Of a stretch of 64,000 bases of DNA, positions 26,657-35,949 are shown in pieces. Every line of letters starts with the position of its first letter. Position 1 is the stretch's first letter. The DNA lies in NCBI RefSeq assembly GCF_005796185.1, contig NZ_VAHM01000014.1:1-64000 (forward strand). Reading direction: 5' to 3'. The DNA comes from Pseudarthrobacter sp. NamB4. Its GTDB lineage: Bacteria; Actinomycetota; Actinomycetes; Actinomycetales; Micrococcaceae. The notes beneath the pieces were generated by a model. The model was not told where the DNA came from, ran no database searches, and saw only the letters and a program-made list of their open reading frames with translations. Position numbers and translations under genes: made by a program.

Positions 26657-28066
26657 ATGAACCAGCAGAGCTACGGCCAGAAGAGCGGCCCCGAGACAGC
26701 AGGTTCCGGGCAGGGCACCGGACCGGCTGAGGGGGCAGGCCCCCAGGCCGCCGGGGGCACCGCCCTCAAGGGAGGCAAGGCTGGGAACGCCAACGAGGCA
26801 GTGCTCGGCCCGTTCACTATCCGGGACCTTGCGGTGTTCGGCGGCACCCTGATCCTCTTCGTGGCCTCGCTGCTGCCGATCTTTGGTGCCCGTTACAACC
26901 TGTGGAATCTTAACAATCTCTTCTTCCTGGGGCTGGGCATCATCCTGCCCCTGATCGTCAGCGCACTCTTCGCCGCCCGCAGGCTGGCTCCCGCCACGAA
27001 GATTCGGATCGGTTCCCTTTCCATCGACCAGTTCGCCTCAGTGGTGGCTTCCTTCGCCGTGGCCTTCTTCTTCCTTTCCGTGGCCGCAGCCTACGTCCCC
27101 AGCTTCCTGGTGGGCCTGGTGGGTTCGCTGGTCCTGTTTGCCGCAACGGTGCTGGGCCGCTTCCTGCCCTACATTTCCGCAGACTTCCAGGACCGCGCCG
27201 AAGTCCCGGCACATGTGGTGGCCCGTGAAGCTGCTGTCCCCGTCCAGAAGCCCCGGGCTCCCAAAAAGCCGAAGGTGGAGTCCGCTTCAAAAGCATCAGG
27301 ATTCGGCTCCAAAGTGCTGTCCGGTGGCGGGCTGTTCGGGGGAGCAGGGGCAGGGTCCTCGGCAGTTGAGTCCGGTTCTGCCCAGCCTGGCTCCGAGCCC
27401 GGTCCGGCAGTGCATGCCGGTCCGGCAGTACATGCACATTCGGCCGGACAGGCAGTGTCCGCCGGGCGGGCCGGGGCAGCGGCTGCGCCCGCCACGGCAG
27501 CAATTCCCAGCACGGCCCCGCCCGTTTCCACCGCTCCCGAGGTGTCCGACCGGACTCCCTCCGGTGACCCCGGACCCGCAACCCAGGCAGCCGACGTCGT
27601 AAGCCCTTCCGCAACACCCGCTGCCGAAGAAACCCAGCTGGGCGACATTCCGGCCACAGGCACTGGAAGCTCCCTAGCCTCTGGCGGCAACCACGACGGC
27701 GGCGCGCGGCAGTCTGCCCCGTCCGGCCAGGCTGCCGGTTCCCGGCAGAGCGGTCAGGGCAGCTGGGAGCCGCCGGCCGCCACCGCTGTGCATCCGCAGA
27801 TCCGTACCGAGGAGCCGATCGGGGCGACGGTGGATCCATCCAGCCGCCCGGAGGAGCCGGAAGACCAGCCCATTCACGAAGCTTTCTGGTTTGCGGTCGC
27901 ACAGCACCGCACCGCCTATGACCCCCGCACCGGCGCACCCGCGTTCGTGATTGAGCCGGGCGGCTGGGTTCTGGCCCTGGAGGACCGCGGCCACGAGTTC
28001 CTGGTACAGCACACCGACGGGCGATTGGGCGTCCTGCGGGATCTCAGCAACATCGAGCGCGGCTGA
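26657..28066 (+). CDS. Membrane protein with long Ala/Pro/Gly-rich linker and conserved C-terminal domain
   Basis: 469 aa, no recognised family. Residues 1-45 are Gly/Gln-rich. Four hydrophobic helices lie between about 55 and 175. A disordered Ala/Ser/Gly/Pro segment spans roughly 190-390. A compact domain near the C-terminus reads HEAFWFAVAQHRTAYDPRTG, then PGGWVLALEDRGHEFLVQHTDGRLGVLRDL. The ATG at 26657 is preceded by AAGGAG. nth starts four bases after its stop, so they share a transcript. The function is unknown; a role at the envelope is likely only from topology. Confidence 0.8.
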   Translation: MNQQSYGQKSGPETAGSGQGTGPAEGAGPQAAGGTALKGGKAGNANEAVLGPFTIRDLAVFGGTLILFVASLLPIFGARYNLWNLNNLFFLGLGIILPLIVSALFAARRLAPATKIRIGSLSIDQFASVVASFAVAFFFLSVAAAYVPSFLVGLVGSLVLFAATVLGRFLPYISADFQDRAEVPAHVVAREAAVPVQKPRAPKKPKVESASKASGFGSKVLSGGGLFGGAGAGSSAVESGSAQPGSEPGPAVHAGPAVHAHSAGQAVSAGRAGAAAAPATAAIPSTAPPVSTAPEVSDRTPSGDPGPATQAADVVSPSATPAAEETQLGDIPATGTGSSLASGGNHDGGARQSAPSGQAAGSRQSGQGSWEPPAATAVHPQIRTEEPIGATVDPSSRPEEPEDQPIHEAFWFAVAQHRTAYDPRTGAPAFVIEPGGWVLALEDRGHEFLVQHTDGRLGVLRDLSNIERG

Positions 28067-28069
28067 CCC

Positions 28070-28927
28070 ATGGCCTTGCCCCGGGTCCCGAAGGCCGGCG
28101 GAGTCAGGGCCTCCGCCGGCCAGTCCGCGGGAATGCCCGTGGTCTCCTCCGAATCGGTTCTGGCCCTGAAGCGGCGGGCCCGGCGGATCCACCGGGCGCT
28201 GGCCGATAAGTACCCCTACGCCCACGCCGAACTCGATTTCCGCAACCCGTTCGAACTGCTCGTGGCAACGGTCCTGTCCGCCCAGACCACCGACGTCACC
28301 GTGAACCAGGTAACCAAGGTGCTGTTCTCCCGGTATCCGGATGCCAGGTCCCTGGCAGAGGCGGACCCCGTGGAGCTTGAAACAATCCTAAAGCCCACCG
28401 GGTTCTTCCGGGCCAAGTCTAGGAATGTCATTTCGCTCTGCACCCGCCTGGTGGACGACTTCAACGGCGTGGTCCCGGGGCGGCTGGAGGAGCTGGTCAC
28501 GCTGCCGGGTGTGGGACGCAAAACCGCCAACGTGGTGCTGGCCAACGCTTTCGGCATTCCTGGCATCTCCGTGGACACGCACTTCGCCCGGCTGGCGAAA
28601 AGGTTTGGCTGGACCCAGTCTGAGGACCCGGTGCAGATTGAACAGGACGTGGCCGCGCTGTTCGAGCGCAAGGACTGGACCATGCTGTCCCACCGGGTGA
28701 TTTTCCACGGGAGGCGGGTGTGCCATGCGCGGAAGCCGGCCTGCGGCGCCTGCCCTGTTGCCACCTGGTGCCCCAGCTACGGGCTGGGAGAGACCGACCC
28801 CGGGAAGGCGGCGAAGCTGCTGAAGTACGAGCTCTCGCCCGGAAGCGAGGCGCTGCTGGAGCAGTTGCTCAAGGAAAGCCACCGCGCGGCGGAGATCCGG
28901 ATGGAATCGCAGAAGAGGAGCACATGA
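28070..28927 (+). CDS. nth: Endonuclease III (DNA glycosylase/AP lyase)
   Basis: 285-aa base-excision repair enzyme that removes oxidised pyrimidines and cleaves the abasic site. The helix-hairpin-helix [18 protein letters not shown] includes the catalytic lysine, and the catalytic aspartate is in SVDTHFARL. The iron-sulfur cluster ligands follow the C-x6-C-x2-C-x5-C spacing in [17 protein letters not shown]. The N-terminus may start at 28070 or at a later ATG (28133, MPVVSS). The stop overlaps the start of the following NUDIX gene in ATGA. Confidence 0.96.
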   Translation: MALPRVPKAGGVRASAGQSAGMPVVSSESVLALKRRARRIHRALADKYPYAHAELDFRNPFELLVATVLSAQTTDVTVNQVTKVLFSRYPDARSLAEADPVELETILKPTGFFRAKSRNVISLCTRLVDDFNGVVPGRLEELVTLPGVGRKTANVVLANAFGIPGISVDTHFARLAKRFGWTQSEDPVQIEQDVAALFERKDWTMLSHRVIFHGRRVCHARKPACGACPVATWCPSYGLGETDPGKAAKLLKYELSPGSEALLEQLLKESHRAAEIRMESQKRST

Positions 28928-29601
28928 GCGCCCGCGACGACCTGCTCCGGCTGGTCCGCCGGGCAGAGTCCGGAGCGGCCGCCGCTCCGGATCCGCTGTG
29001 GGCCGCGCTGACGGTAGACGCAGCGGTGGCCCGGAAAGCGGCTGTGCTAATGCTTTTTGGGGCCCTTGATGACGTCCCCGCAGCCTCCGGCAAGCCGCTG
29101 GCCCCCGCCGACCTTGATATCCTGCTTCTGGAACGTGCGCATACTCTGGGCTCGCACCCTGGCCAGGTGGCGTTTCCGGGCGGCGCCATTGACTTTCGGG
29201 AAACGCCTGTTCAGGCGGCCTTGCGCGAGGCCGAAGAGGAGACCGGGCTCGACGCCGGCGGCGTGGAAGTTTTGGGCTGCCTGCAGGAGCTGGGCCTTGC
29301 GCACAGCAACTTTCTGGTCACGCCCGTGCTTGCGTGGTGGCGCTCGCCCTCGCCCATCCGTGTAGTGGATTACGCCGAGTCCGCCCAGGTTTTCCGGGTC
29401 CCCGTCAGGGATCTGCTGGACCCGGATAACCGCGTGATGGCCACTGTGCATCGCGCCGGCCGCAGCTTCGACAGCCCTGCCTTCACCGTTAATGGCGTGG
29501 TGGTGTGGGGGTTCACAGGAATTGTTTTGAACGGGCTGTTCGAACAGCTGGGCTGGTCCGTTCCGTGGGACCGGAGCCGGCGCCACACCGTGGGCGTGTA
29601 G
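28924..29601 (+). CDS. NUDIX hydrolase, CoA pyrophosphatase-like
   Basis: 225-aa NUDIX enzyme of the NudL/NUDT7 type. The segment [19 protein letters not shown] and the Nudix box [25 protein letters not shown] (written here only to show the G-x5-E-x7-REUxEExGU pattern) lie near residues 78-112. The upstream [11 protein letters not shown] matches the CoA pyrophosphatase signature. It is translationally coupled to nth, which suits a housekeeping or damage-sanitation unit. Substrate assignment is from family pattern. Confidence 0.87.
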   Translation: MSARDDLLRLVRRAESGAAAAPDPLWAALTVDAAVARKAAVLMLFGALDDVPAASGKPLAPADLDILLLERAHTLGSHPGQVAFPGGAIDFRETPVQAALREAEEETGLDAGGVEVLGCLQELGLAHSNFLVTPVLAWWRSPSPIRVVDYAESAQVFRVPVRDLLDPDNRVMATVHRAGRSFDSPAFTVNGVVVWGFTGIVLNGLFEQLGWSVPWDRSRRHTVGV

Positions 29602-29603
29602 CG

Positions 29604-29795
29604 TCAGGCTTGTTGCTGGCGGAGATCCACAACGACGCCGGTTGCGGCGTTTTCGCGCATCGCCTTTACTCCTTCAAGCAGTGAATTCAGTGACTTGAAG
29701 TTTGGTGATACGGCCACCGTGTTGCCTTCTGCGTCGGTGAGCCGGAGCCGGTACGACTCGTCTCCCACTCGATGTATTTCAAACCTGCCCGCCAT
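29604..29795 (-). CDS. YegP family (DUF1508) protein
   Basis: 63-aa protein with the DUF1508 pattern: FEIHRVGDESYRLRLTDAEGNTVAVSP near the N-terminus, then a helix SLNSLLEGVKAMRENAATG and a final beta-strand VVVDL. These small proteins have one or two such repeats and unknown function; this one has a single repeat. It lies tail to tail with the NUDIX gene, with two bases between the stops. Confidence 0.8.
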   Translation of the reverse strand: MAGRFEIHRVGDESYRLRLTDAEGNTVAVSPNFKSLNSLLEGVKAMRENAATGVVVDLRQQQA

Positions 29796-29963
29796 ATGCC
29801 GGGACCTCCCCTGGTGTGCGTCTTTGCATCAGCCTGCCGACCGCTTTGCCTCAGTCACTATGAACTGTAACGCCCGTCACGCGGCATGGTCGAGCTACTC
29901 CCGGGTAGGTTACTTCAGTAGTCACGGCCCCGGACATCACAGACTCTTCAGGCGCTGAACTGG

Positions 29964-31682
29964 CTACTTGGCTTGGTCATAGGAATCGACGACGGCGACG
30001 CTTACCGGGAATTCGACAGGTATGGGGCCGAACAGTAGCTCCTTGGCAGTGCTGGCTGCGTCTTCGATGGCCTTGATGCAGGCGTCAACCGCTTCCACCG
30101 GCGCATGCACCATCACTTCGTCATGCAGGAAGAAGACGAGCTCCGCCCTGCCCCCGCCCTCCTCACGGAGGGTGCGCAGCTGCCGTCGTAATTCCGCGAG
30201 CCAGCACGCCGCCCAGTCAGCGGCCGAACCCTGGACGACGAAATTACGGGTGAAACGTCCCCGCGCCCGGGCAATGGATTCCGCCCGGCGCTGCTCTTCC
30301 GCGGTGGTGGAACGCTGGCTCTGGGACCATCGTTCCGACGGCGGCGGGCTGCTCCGGCCCAACCTTGTGGTGACGGTCCCGCCGGCCTCACCGGTGCGCG
30401 CCGCCTGTTCCACGAACTCGACTGCCCGCGGATAGGTCCGGGCGAGCTGCGGCATGAGGCGGCCGGCCTCGCCTGAGGTGGCGCCGTACATGGCCCCGAG
30501 CAAAGCCGTCTTTGCTTTCGCCCGGTCTCCGCCGAACCCCGTGGCGGCGATGCCTGCGTAGAGGTCCTGGTCCCTGGCCGCCTCCGCCATGGAAGAGTCC
30601 CGGGCGAGGGCCACCAGGACACGCGGTTCCAGCTGGGAGGCATCGGCGACGATCAGCTTGCAGCCGGGGTTAGCGTGGACTGCACCACGAATCTGGCGCG
30701 GTATCTGCAGGGCCCCTCCGCCGCGGGAGGCCCAGCGGCCGGAGACCACTCCACCCACCACGTATTCCGGCCGGAATCTGCCGCCGGCCACCCAGGCGTC
30801 CAGCCAGGACCACCCATTGGCCGTATGCAGGCGGGAAAGCTGTTTGTAGGCCAGCAGCGGCTCGATGGCGGGGTGGCTGGATTCCCGCAGCTCCCACTTC
30901 CGCGTGCTTTTGACCTCGATGCCGTTGCGGTGCAGTGCCCGCATCAGCTCCTGGGGGGAATCCGGATTCAACGTTGGCGAGTTCAGGAGCCCGCGCAGTT
31001 CCTGGTTCAGCGCCTCAAGTTTTGCTGGGCGGTGGCCTAGGGCTGGGCGGGGGCCAAGGTGGTCCGCGAGGATCTGCTCGTGCAGGTCCTCCCGCCACGG
31101 GACGCCGGCGTGCTGCATTTCCGCCGCAATAATCGCGGCGGCCGATTCAGCTGCAAGGAGGAGCTGCAGTCGGCTCCGCTGGTTCTCCTCCTGGCTGACC
31201 GCGGCCAGCGCCGTCTGCTGGGCTGCGTATTCGGCGCGAAGTTCTTCCAGGGTATGCCGTCTACCGGGACCGGGTGAGGGAGCCTCGAAGAGGGCGGCCT
31301 GCTCCGCCGGAGGTGGCGGTGGCTGCAGTGCTTTGGGTGGCAGCAGCGGGTCCTCAACGGTGCTCCGGTCCGCGTTCCTGGCATAGCCGGTGCGTCCGGC
31401 AAACTGCGAGAATGCAAGGATGCTGCCGCACAGGCTCAGGTCGTAGCACCTCTCCAGTTCGACGCCGGCAGCGAGCAGGCCGGGGTACCAGTCCTGGGTG
31501 CGGTGCCAGATCCATCGGGGCGGCAGACCGTCGCGCCGGCGCTGTTCCAAACCGCGGACGACGGCGGGCAGCTCGCCCGCGCCGATAATCCTGGGTTCCG
31601 GGGCGGCGGGCACAGGCTGCCCGGCCTGGGTGACTTCCTGCAGCGCCGCACCGGATGGATGGGCGGCGAGCAGCAGGTACAT
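29964..31682 (-). CDS. Bifunctional 3'-5' exonuclease/DNA polymerase (PolA-like)
   Basis: 572-aa family A polymerase without the 5'-nuclease domain. The N-terminal ~190 residues form a 3'-5' exonuclease-like domain. In the polymerase part, motif A is VADASQLEPRVLVALARD, motif B runs through RAKAKTALLGAMYG, and motif C is FFLHDEVMVHAP. The ATG at 31682 begins MYLLLAAHPSG, and the open frame extends 53 codons further into the divergent intergenic region. Such stand-alone enzymes occur in actinobacteria beside normal PolA; the role is probably in repair or tolerance. It is divergent from the Tad operon. Confidence 0.88.
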   Translation of the reverse strand: MYLLLAAHPSGAALQEVTQAGQPVPAAPEPRIIGAGELPAVVRGLEQRRRDGLPPRWIWHRTQDWYPGLLAAGVELERCYDLSLCGSILAFSQFAGRTGYARNADRSTVEDPLLPPKALQPPPPPAEQAALFEAPSPGPGRRHTLEELRAEYAAQQTALAAVSQEENQRSRLQLLLAAESAAAIIAAEMQHAGVPWREDLHEQILADHLGPRPALGHRPAKLEALNQELRGLLNSPTLNPDSPQELMRALHRNGIEVKSTRKWELRESSHPAIEPLLAYKQLSRLHTANGWSWLDAWVAGGRFRPEYVVGGVVSGRWASRGGGALQIPRQIRGAVHANPGCKLIVADASQLEPRVLVALARDSSMAEAARDQDLYAGIAATGFGGDRAKAKTALLGAMYGATSGEAGRLMPQLARTYPRAVEFVEQAARTGEAGGTVTTRLGRSSPPPSERWSQSQRSTTAEEQRRAESIARARGRFTRNFVVQGSAADWAACWLAELRRQLRTLREEGGGRAELVFFLHDEVMVHAPVEAVDACIKAIEDAASTAKELLFGPIPVEFPVSVAVVDSYDQAK

Positions 31683-31829
31683 GGGTCCTATTCTGCCTTG
31701 TTTTCGGGGTGTGCCAGCGCCCCTTTGCGGCCCTGGAAGTGGTACCGCCAATACCCAAAGCCCTGGTTTTTTTCCACATACGGCGATGGCCCTCTGCCGG
31801 CTTCTCCTGCCGGGGCGGAGAGTGGCTCC

Positions 31830-33032
31830 ATGAGCAGGCATCAGCTAATTCCCTCCCATCCCGAACCGGGCCAGACTGGGGCTTTCACTGCAGCAGAGCC
31901 GGGTGCCCGGGAACCTTCCCGCGCCGTTGCGCCGGGAAGTGCCGGGGGAGGGGATGCGCACGCGTGGCTGCCCGAGGGTGGAGACGAGGTCCTGCTGGTG
32001 ACGTCGTCCGCCCTGCTTAGGGCGGAGGTGGAGCGGATCGTCGCAGCCGCGGGAGCTCAGGTGCGTGTGGTGGCCGATGCGGTTGCGGCAGGCAAGCATT
32101 GGGACAGCGCTGCCGCCGTCCTGGTGGGAAGCGACGTCCGAGAGCTGCCGCCGCGCCGGCAGGCACCGGCTGTCCTGGTGGGACTGGACGGTGAGGGTGA
32201 CAGCCTGTGGCACCTTGCCGCTGTTCTCGGAGCCGAGCGGGTGGCTGTTCTGCCGGATGCCGCAGCATGGCTTGCCGACCATCTGAGCCGGTCCCGTTCG
32301 CCCGGCCCGGGCGGCCTGATTCTAGGTGTGACCGGTGGCTGCGGCGGCGCCGGGGCCACTACGACGGCGATCTGGATAGCCCAGGCCGCTGCCAGCCTCG
32401 GCGTCCGTGTGCTGCTGGTGGACGGCGATCCCTGGGGCGGCGGGCTGGAACTTGCCCTTGCCGCCGAAGAGAACCCGGGCCTGCGCTGGCCCGACCTTTC
32501 CGGGGCCAGGGGCAGCATCGATCCCGAGCAGCTTGCAGACTCCCTTCCTGTAGCCGGCGGCTTCTCGTTCCTGTCCTGGCCCGCAAGCCGGGAGCAGCAC
32601 GTACCGGTTGCCGCTGCCGCCACCGCCGGCGTCCTTGATTCCGCACGGCGGGGCTATGAGCTGGTGGTGGTGGACATCGGGCGGGGAACGGAGCCCATCC
32701 ATTCCTTCGCCTGGGACTGCGACCGGATCGCTCTGGTGGTTCCGGCCCAGCTGAAGGCTGCCGTCGCGGCGGTGCGGCTGCTGCAGGAATTTCCCCCGGT
32801 GGAGGCTGCACTCCTGCTCCGCAGCAAGCCCGGCGGGGCGCTGGACGGCCTCATGATTGCCGAAGCGATCGGACTTCCCGTCCAAGGCCGCGTGCCTGAG
32901 CTGCGGGGAGTCCCTGCAGCCATGGAAAGCGGCCGCCTCCTGGAACTGGGCAAGCGCCGGAGTGTCCGGCATTTCGCTGCTTCAGTGCTGGATCTTCTCG
33001 GCGACAACGTCCCTTCCGGGGAGCTTGGATGA
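31830..33032 (+). CDS. CpaE/TadZ-like (septum-site-determining Ssd type) P-loop protein
   Basis: 400 aa. The N-terminal ~145 residues form a receiver-like domain. The MinD/ParA-type ATPase domain begins ILGVTGGCGGAGATTTA near residue 165, a variant Walker A without the usual lysine pair, followed by VLLVDGDPWGGGLEL. It matches the actinobacterial CpaE-like protein of the helicase/secretion neighbourhood, which localises the pilus machine. Its stop overlaps the ATG of the secretion ATPase gene by four bases. Confidence 0.88.
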   Translation: MSRHQLIPSHPEPGQTGAFTAAEPGAREPSRAVAPGSAGGGDAHAWLPEGGDEVLLVTSSALLRAEVERIVAAAGAQVRVVADAVAAGKHWDSAAAVLVGSDVRELPPRRQAPAVLVGLDGEGDSLWHLAAVLGAERVAVLPDAAAWLADHLSRSRSPGPGGLILGVTGGCGGAGATTTAIWIAQAAASLGVRVLLVDGDPWGGGLELALAAEENPGLRWPDLSGARGSIDPEQLADSLPVAGGFSFLSWPASREQHVPVAAAATAGVLDSARRGYELVVVDIGRGTEPIHSFAWDCDRIALVVPAQLKAAVAAVRLLQEFPPVEAALLLRSKPGGALDGLMIAEAIGLPVQGRVPELRGVPAAMESGRLLELGKRRSVRHFAASVLDLLGDNVPSGELG

Positions 33033-34336
33033 GGCAGCACCGCACGGAGGGACCGGGACAGGACGAAGGACTCCGGCGACGGGCACGGATTTTGGAGCAA
33101 GGCCAGGGTGACTGGCGCCTGCGCGAACGCCGTCCCGGCTCAGGGCAGGCCGTGGACGCCGGGCTGCTTGAATCGGTGCGCGAGTCCATGATGGCCGAAG
33201 CGGAGGCGGTGACACCGTCCAGGGTGGCAGCTGCGGTCCAGGCAACGGGCAAGCTGCTGGGAACGGCGGGCTCGCTCGCCGCCGTTGAACGGATCAGCGC
33301 TGAACTGAACGGTCTGGGACCCCTGCAGGGGCTCACCCGCGATTCCGCCGTCACGGATATCTTTGTGAATGCCCCGGACTCCGTCTGGGTGGACAAAGGG
33401 AGCGGCATCGAGCGCATGCCGGTGGCCTTTGACAGCGAAGCCCAGCTGCGTGCCCTGGCGTGCCGGCTGGTGGCCGCAGGCGGCCGGCGGCTTGACGATG
33501 GCTCCCCGTGTGTGGACGTCCGGCTGGCTGGCGGCTACCGCGTCCATGCCGTATTGCCCCCGGTCTCCACGGCCGGGACGCTGTTGAGCATCCGGATCCG
33601 GCGCGAACGTGTTTTCACCATGGATGAGCTGCAGGCGGGCGGCATGTTCGGCCCCGCGCTCCAGCAGGTCTTGGAGAAGGTGGTGGAGCGCCGGCTGAGC
33701 TTCCTGATCAGCGGGGCCACCGGATCCGGGAAAACCACGCTGCTGTCTACGCTGCTCGGCCTCTGCTCTCCCTCCGAACGGTTGGTTCTCATCGAGGATG
33801 CGTCAGAACTGAATCCTGTTCATCCCCATATCGTGTCCCTGGAATCCCGCCACGGGAACCTTGAAGGCGGCGGCCAGGTGGACTTGGGAGACCTCGTCCG
33901 GCAGGCATTGCGCATGCGGCCGGACAGGCTGGTGGTGGGTGAATGCCGCGGCGCCGAGGTGCAGGAGCTGCTCACGGCCATGAACACCGGCCACAGCGGC
34001 GGGGGCGGAACCATTCACGCGAACGCCGCTACTGCCGTTCCTGCCAGGCTCACCGCGCTGGGTGCGCTCGCGGGACTGGATGCCCAGGCGATCCGGCTGC
34101 AGGCCGCGAGCGCACTGGACGTGGTGATCCATGTGGACAGGACGCGAAAGGGCCGGGAGGTTACCTGTGTGGGTCTGGTGGGGGACGGGCCGGACGGCCT
34201 TGCCGTTCTGCCGGCCCTGGAGGCTGGCGCGGGTGCACTGGCTCCGGGTCCAGGCTGGCACGTGCTTGCGGAACGCTTAGGACTTGGCCCGGGCTCAGGT
34301 TTGGGTCCGCAACTGGGACTCGAGGAGCCGGAATGA
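33029..34336 (+). CDS. TadA/CpaF-family secretion ATPase
   Basis: 435-aa hexameric ATPase that powers Flp/Tad pilus assembly on the cytoplasmic side. The N-terminal domain has GPLQGLTRDSAVTDIFVNAPDSVWVD. Walker A is ISGATGSGKTTLLS (near residue 230), the Asp box is LIEDASELNP, and the histidine-box segment ends in GGGGTIHANAA. It overlaps the CpaE-like gene in front and the TadB-like gene behind by four bases each, a fully coupled operon. Confidence 0.94.
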   Translation: MRQHRTEGPGQDEGLRRRARILEQGQGDWRLRERRPGSGQAVDAGLLESVRESMMAEAEAVTPSRVAAAVQATGKLLGTAGSLAAVERISAELNGLGPLQGLTRDSAVTDIFVNAPDSVWVDKGSGIERMPVAFDSEAQLRALACRLVAAGGRRLDDGSPCVDVRLAGGYRVHAVLPPVSTAGTLLSIRIRRERVFTMDELQAGGMFGPALQQVLEKVVERRLSFLISGATGSGKTTLLSTLLGLCSPSERLVLIEDASELNPVHPHIVSLESRHGNLEGGGQVDLGDLVRQALRMRPDRLVVGECRGAEVQELLTAMNTGHSGGGGTIHANAATAVPARLTALGALAGLDAQAIRLQAASALDVVIHVDRTRKGREVTCVGLVGDGPDGLAVLPALEAGAGALAPGPGWHVLAERLGLGPGSGLGPQLGLEEPE

Positions 34337-35175
34337 CTGCTCTCCTTGCCGTTGCCCTGGCACTGGCCGCGGTGCTGCTGGTCAAGCCCCCGCTCGGCGC
34401 TCCTGCCAGGCTGCGCCGTGCCTGGGCCCGCGGCACTCCTTCAGGTTCCAGCTCCCCGCCGGGTGCCGGCGCAGGCCGGACCGGCATCGTTCCGAGCGGC
34501 CGGCGCTTTTCGATCGGGGGCTTTCATTGGGGACAGCTTCTTCGAGGGACTCGGCACGGCGCCGCGAAAGGATCCGGACAGCCTGCCACTTCCATGACCC
34601 TGGTGGTGCAGCAACTGGCTGCCCTGCTCAAGGGCGGTCGAGCACAAGCCCGGCTTTGGGATGAAATCTGGACGGTTTATGGCTCCCCAGCTTCCCCCTC
34701 CCATGGCCTCTCCCAGGGATCTGCCGCGTTGCTGGCCTCAGCCCGTGCCGCAGCGGCCAGCGGTACTCCGGTCTCACACGCAATTCGCCGGGCCCTGCCC
34801 ATCGCGTTTCCCCGGCGGGGCAGGGAGCCCCGGATCTGGTCGGACCTGGCCGCCTGCTTCGACATTGCAGAAGCAAGCGGCTGCCCATTGGCAGATGTAC
34901 TTGCCAGGTTCGCCGCACAGCTTGAAGTGGAGGATGACGCCGATGCCGCACGCCAAACTGCCCTGGCCGGCCCGAAAGCAACGGTAAGCCTTCTCACTTG
35001 GCTTCCCTTGATGGGGCTGGGCCTTGGGATCGCACTGGAGGTGGATCCGCTGACCATGCTGCTGGGAACACCCTGGGGGCTGGCTGCCCTCGCCGCGGGG
35101 GCCGGCCTGACGGTGGCCGGAAGAGTGTGGTCGGCCCGGCTTGTCGCGGCAGCAGCTGGAGCTGACATGCCATGA
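34333..35175 (+). CDS. TadB-like type II secretion system F family protein
   Basis: 280-aa inner-membrane platform protein. One helix lies at the N-terminus (LLAVALALAAVLLV), followed by a cytoplasmic region of about 160 residues with the GspF-like helical fold. Two closely spaced helices form the C-terminus (TWLPLMGLGLGIALEV and LAALAAGAGLTVAG). It overlaps tadA and tadC by ATGA-type junctions. It is shorter than proteobacterial TadB, as usual in this actinobacterial locus. Confidence 0.85.
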   Translation: MTALLAVALALAAVLLVKPPLGAPARLRRAWARGTPSGSSSPPGAGAGRTGIVPSGRRFSIGGFHWGQLLRGTRHGAAKGSGQPATSMTLVVQQLAALLKGGRAQARLWDEIWTVYGSPASPSHGLSQGSAALLASARAAAASGTPVSHAIRRALPIAFPRRGREPRIWSDLAACFDIAEASGCPLADVLARFAAQLEVEDDADAARQTALAGPKATVSLLTWLPLMGLGLGIALEVDPLTMLLGTPWGLAALAAGAGLTVAGRVWSARLVAAAAGADMP

Positions 35176-35792
35176 CCTCGCCCTTTGCGTCAGCTTTCGT
35201 GCTCTTCCTGGTCCTCAGCGGGGCGGCGGGTTTTATGTGTACGGGCCAGGGGAGTGCGAGGAAGAGGCTGCGCGCCGTGCGCTCACGGGCAACATTCCCC
35301 ACTGCAGATGCGTCCGCCGCCGGCTCCGGAGAATTCCGTTTCAGCAGGATGTCCGGGGGCCTACGGGATACGGCCATGATGCTGGAACTAGTGGCCGCCA
35401 TGCTGGACGCCGGGTCGGGCATAGGACGCTCACTCGAGCTGGTCTTGGCTGCCGCTTCCGCCAGCTACAGAGATGCCCTCCAGCCGGTGGTCGCTGCATT
35501 GGCCATAGGCGCTGACTGGGAAACGGCCTGGCGCAGCAGCGCGGTCCGCCTGCCGGAGGTGCTGGAACTGCGGGATGCGCTGGGGTTTGCGGCGCTGACC
35601 GGTGCCCCGTCGTCGGCCATTCTTTACGCCCAGGCTGCCCGGCTACGCCGGCAGAGGTTCCGGGCAGCAGAAAAGCGCGCCGCCTCACTGGGCGTGAAAC
35701 TGGTTGTTCCGCTGGGCCTGTGTTCCCTTCCGGCCTTCATATGCCTGGGTGTGGTGCCGGTGCTCCTTGCCCTGGTGCCTTCCGGGTACTAG
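35172..35792 (+). CDS. TadC-like type II secretion system F family protein
   Basis: 206-aa partner of the TadB-like protein. An N-terminal helix starts the protein, the GspF-type middle reads MLELVAAMLDAGSGIGRSLELV, and a C-terminal segment KLVVPLGLCSLPAFICLGVVPVLLAL forms the second membrane region. It is the fourth gene of the coupled operon. The next gene, for the pilin, lies 157 bases further on. Confidence 0.85.
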   Translation: MTSPFASAFVLFLVLSGAAGFMCTGQGSARKRLRAVRSRATFPTADASAAGSGEFRFSRMSGGLRDTAMMLELVAAMLDAGSGIGRSLELVLAAASASYRDALQPVVAALAIGADWETAWRSSAVRLPEVLELRDALGFAALTGAPSSAILYAQAARLRRQRFRAAEKRAASLGVKLVVPLGLCSLPAFICLGVVPVLLALVPSGY

Positions 35793-35799
35793 GCACTCC

Positions 35800-35837
35800 T
35801 CTTCTCCTCCACACCGGGTCTTCTCCTCCACACAGGG
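35800..35837. repeat. Tandem 19-bp duplication between tadC-like and pilin genes
   Basis: TCTTCTCCTCCACACCGGG (35800-35818) is repeated at 35819-35837 with one mismatch. It lies in the 157-base gap ahead of the pilin gene. It is pyrimidine-rich, and no function can be assigned. Confidence 0.6.
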
Positions 35838-35949
35838 CAACGGCCCGGCTTTTCCACTTACCAGTACGCGGGCCTTACTGCTGCTGCCAAGGCCCGGAAG
35901 AGTCAAGACAGCCGGCAACTCCGCCGGCCGAAAGAAAGGAAAACACCAT

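Noticed and set aside
28720-28923. N-terminal extension of the CoA-type NUDIX protein
   Set aside because: It overlaps the essential iron-sulfur region of nth; the ATG at 28924 in the ATGA junction fits the family start.
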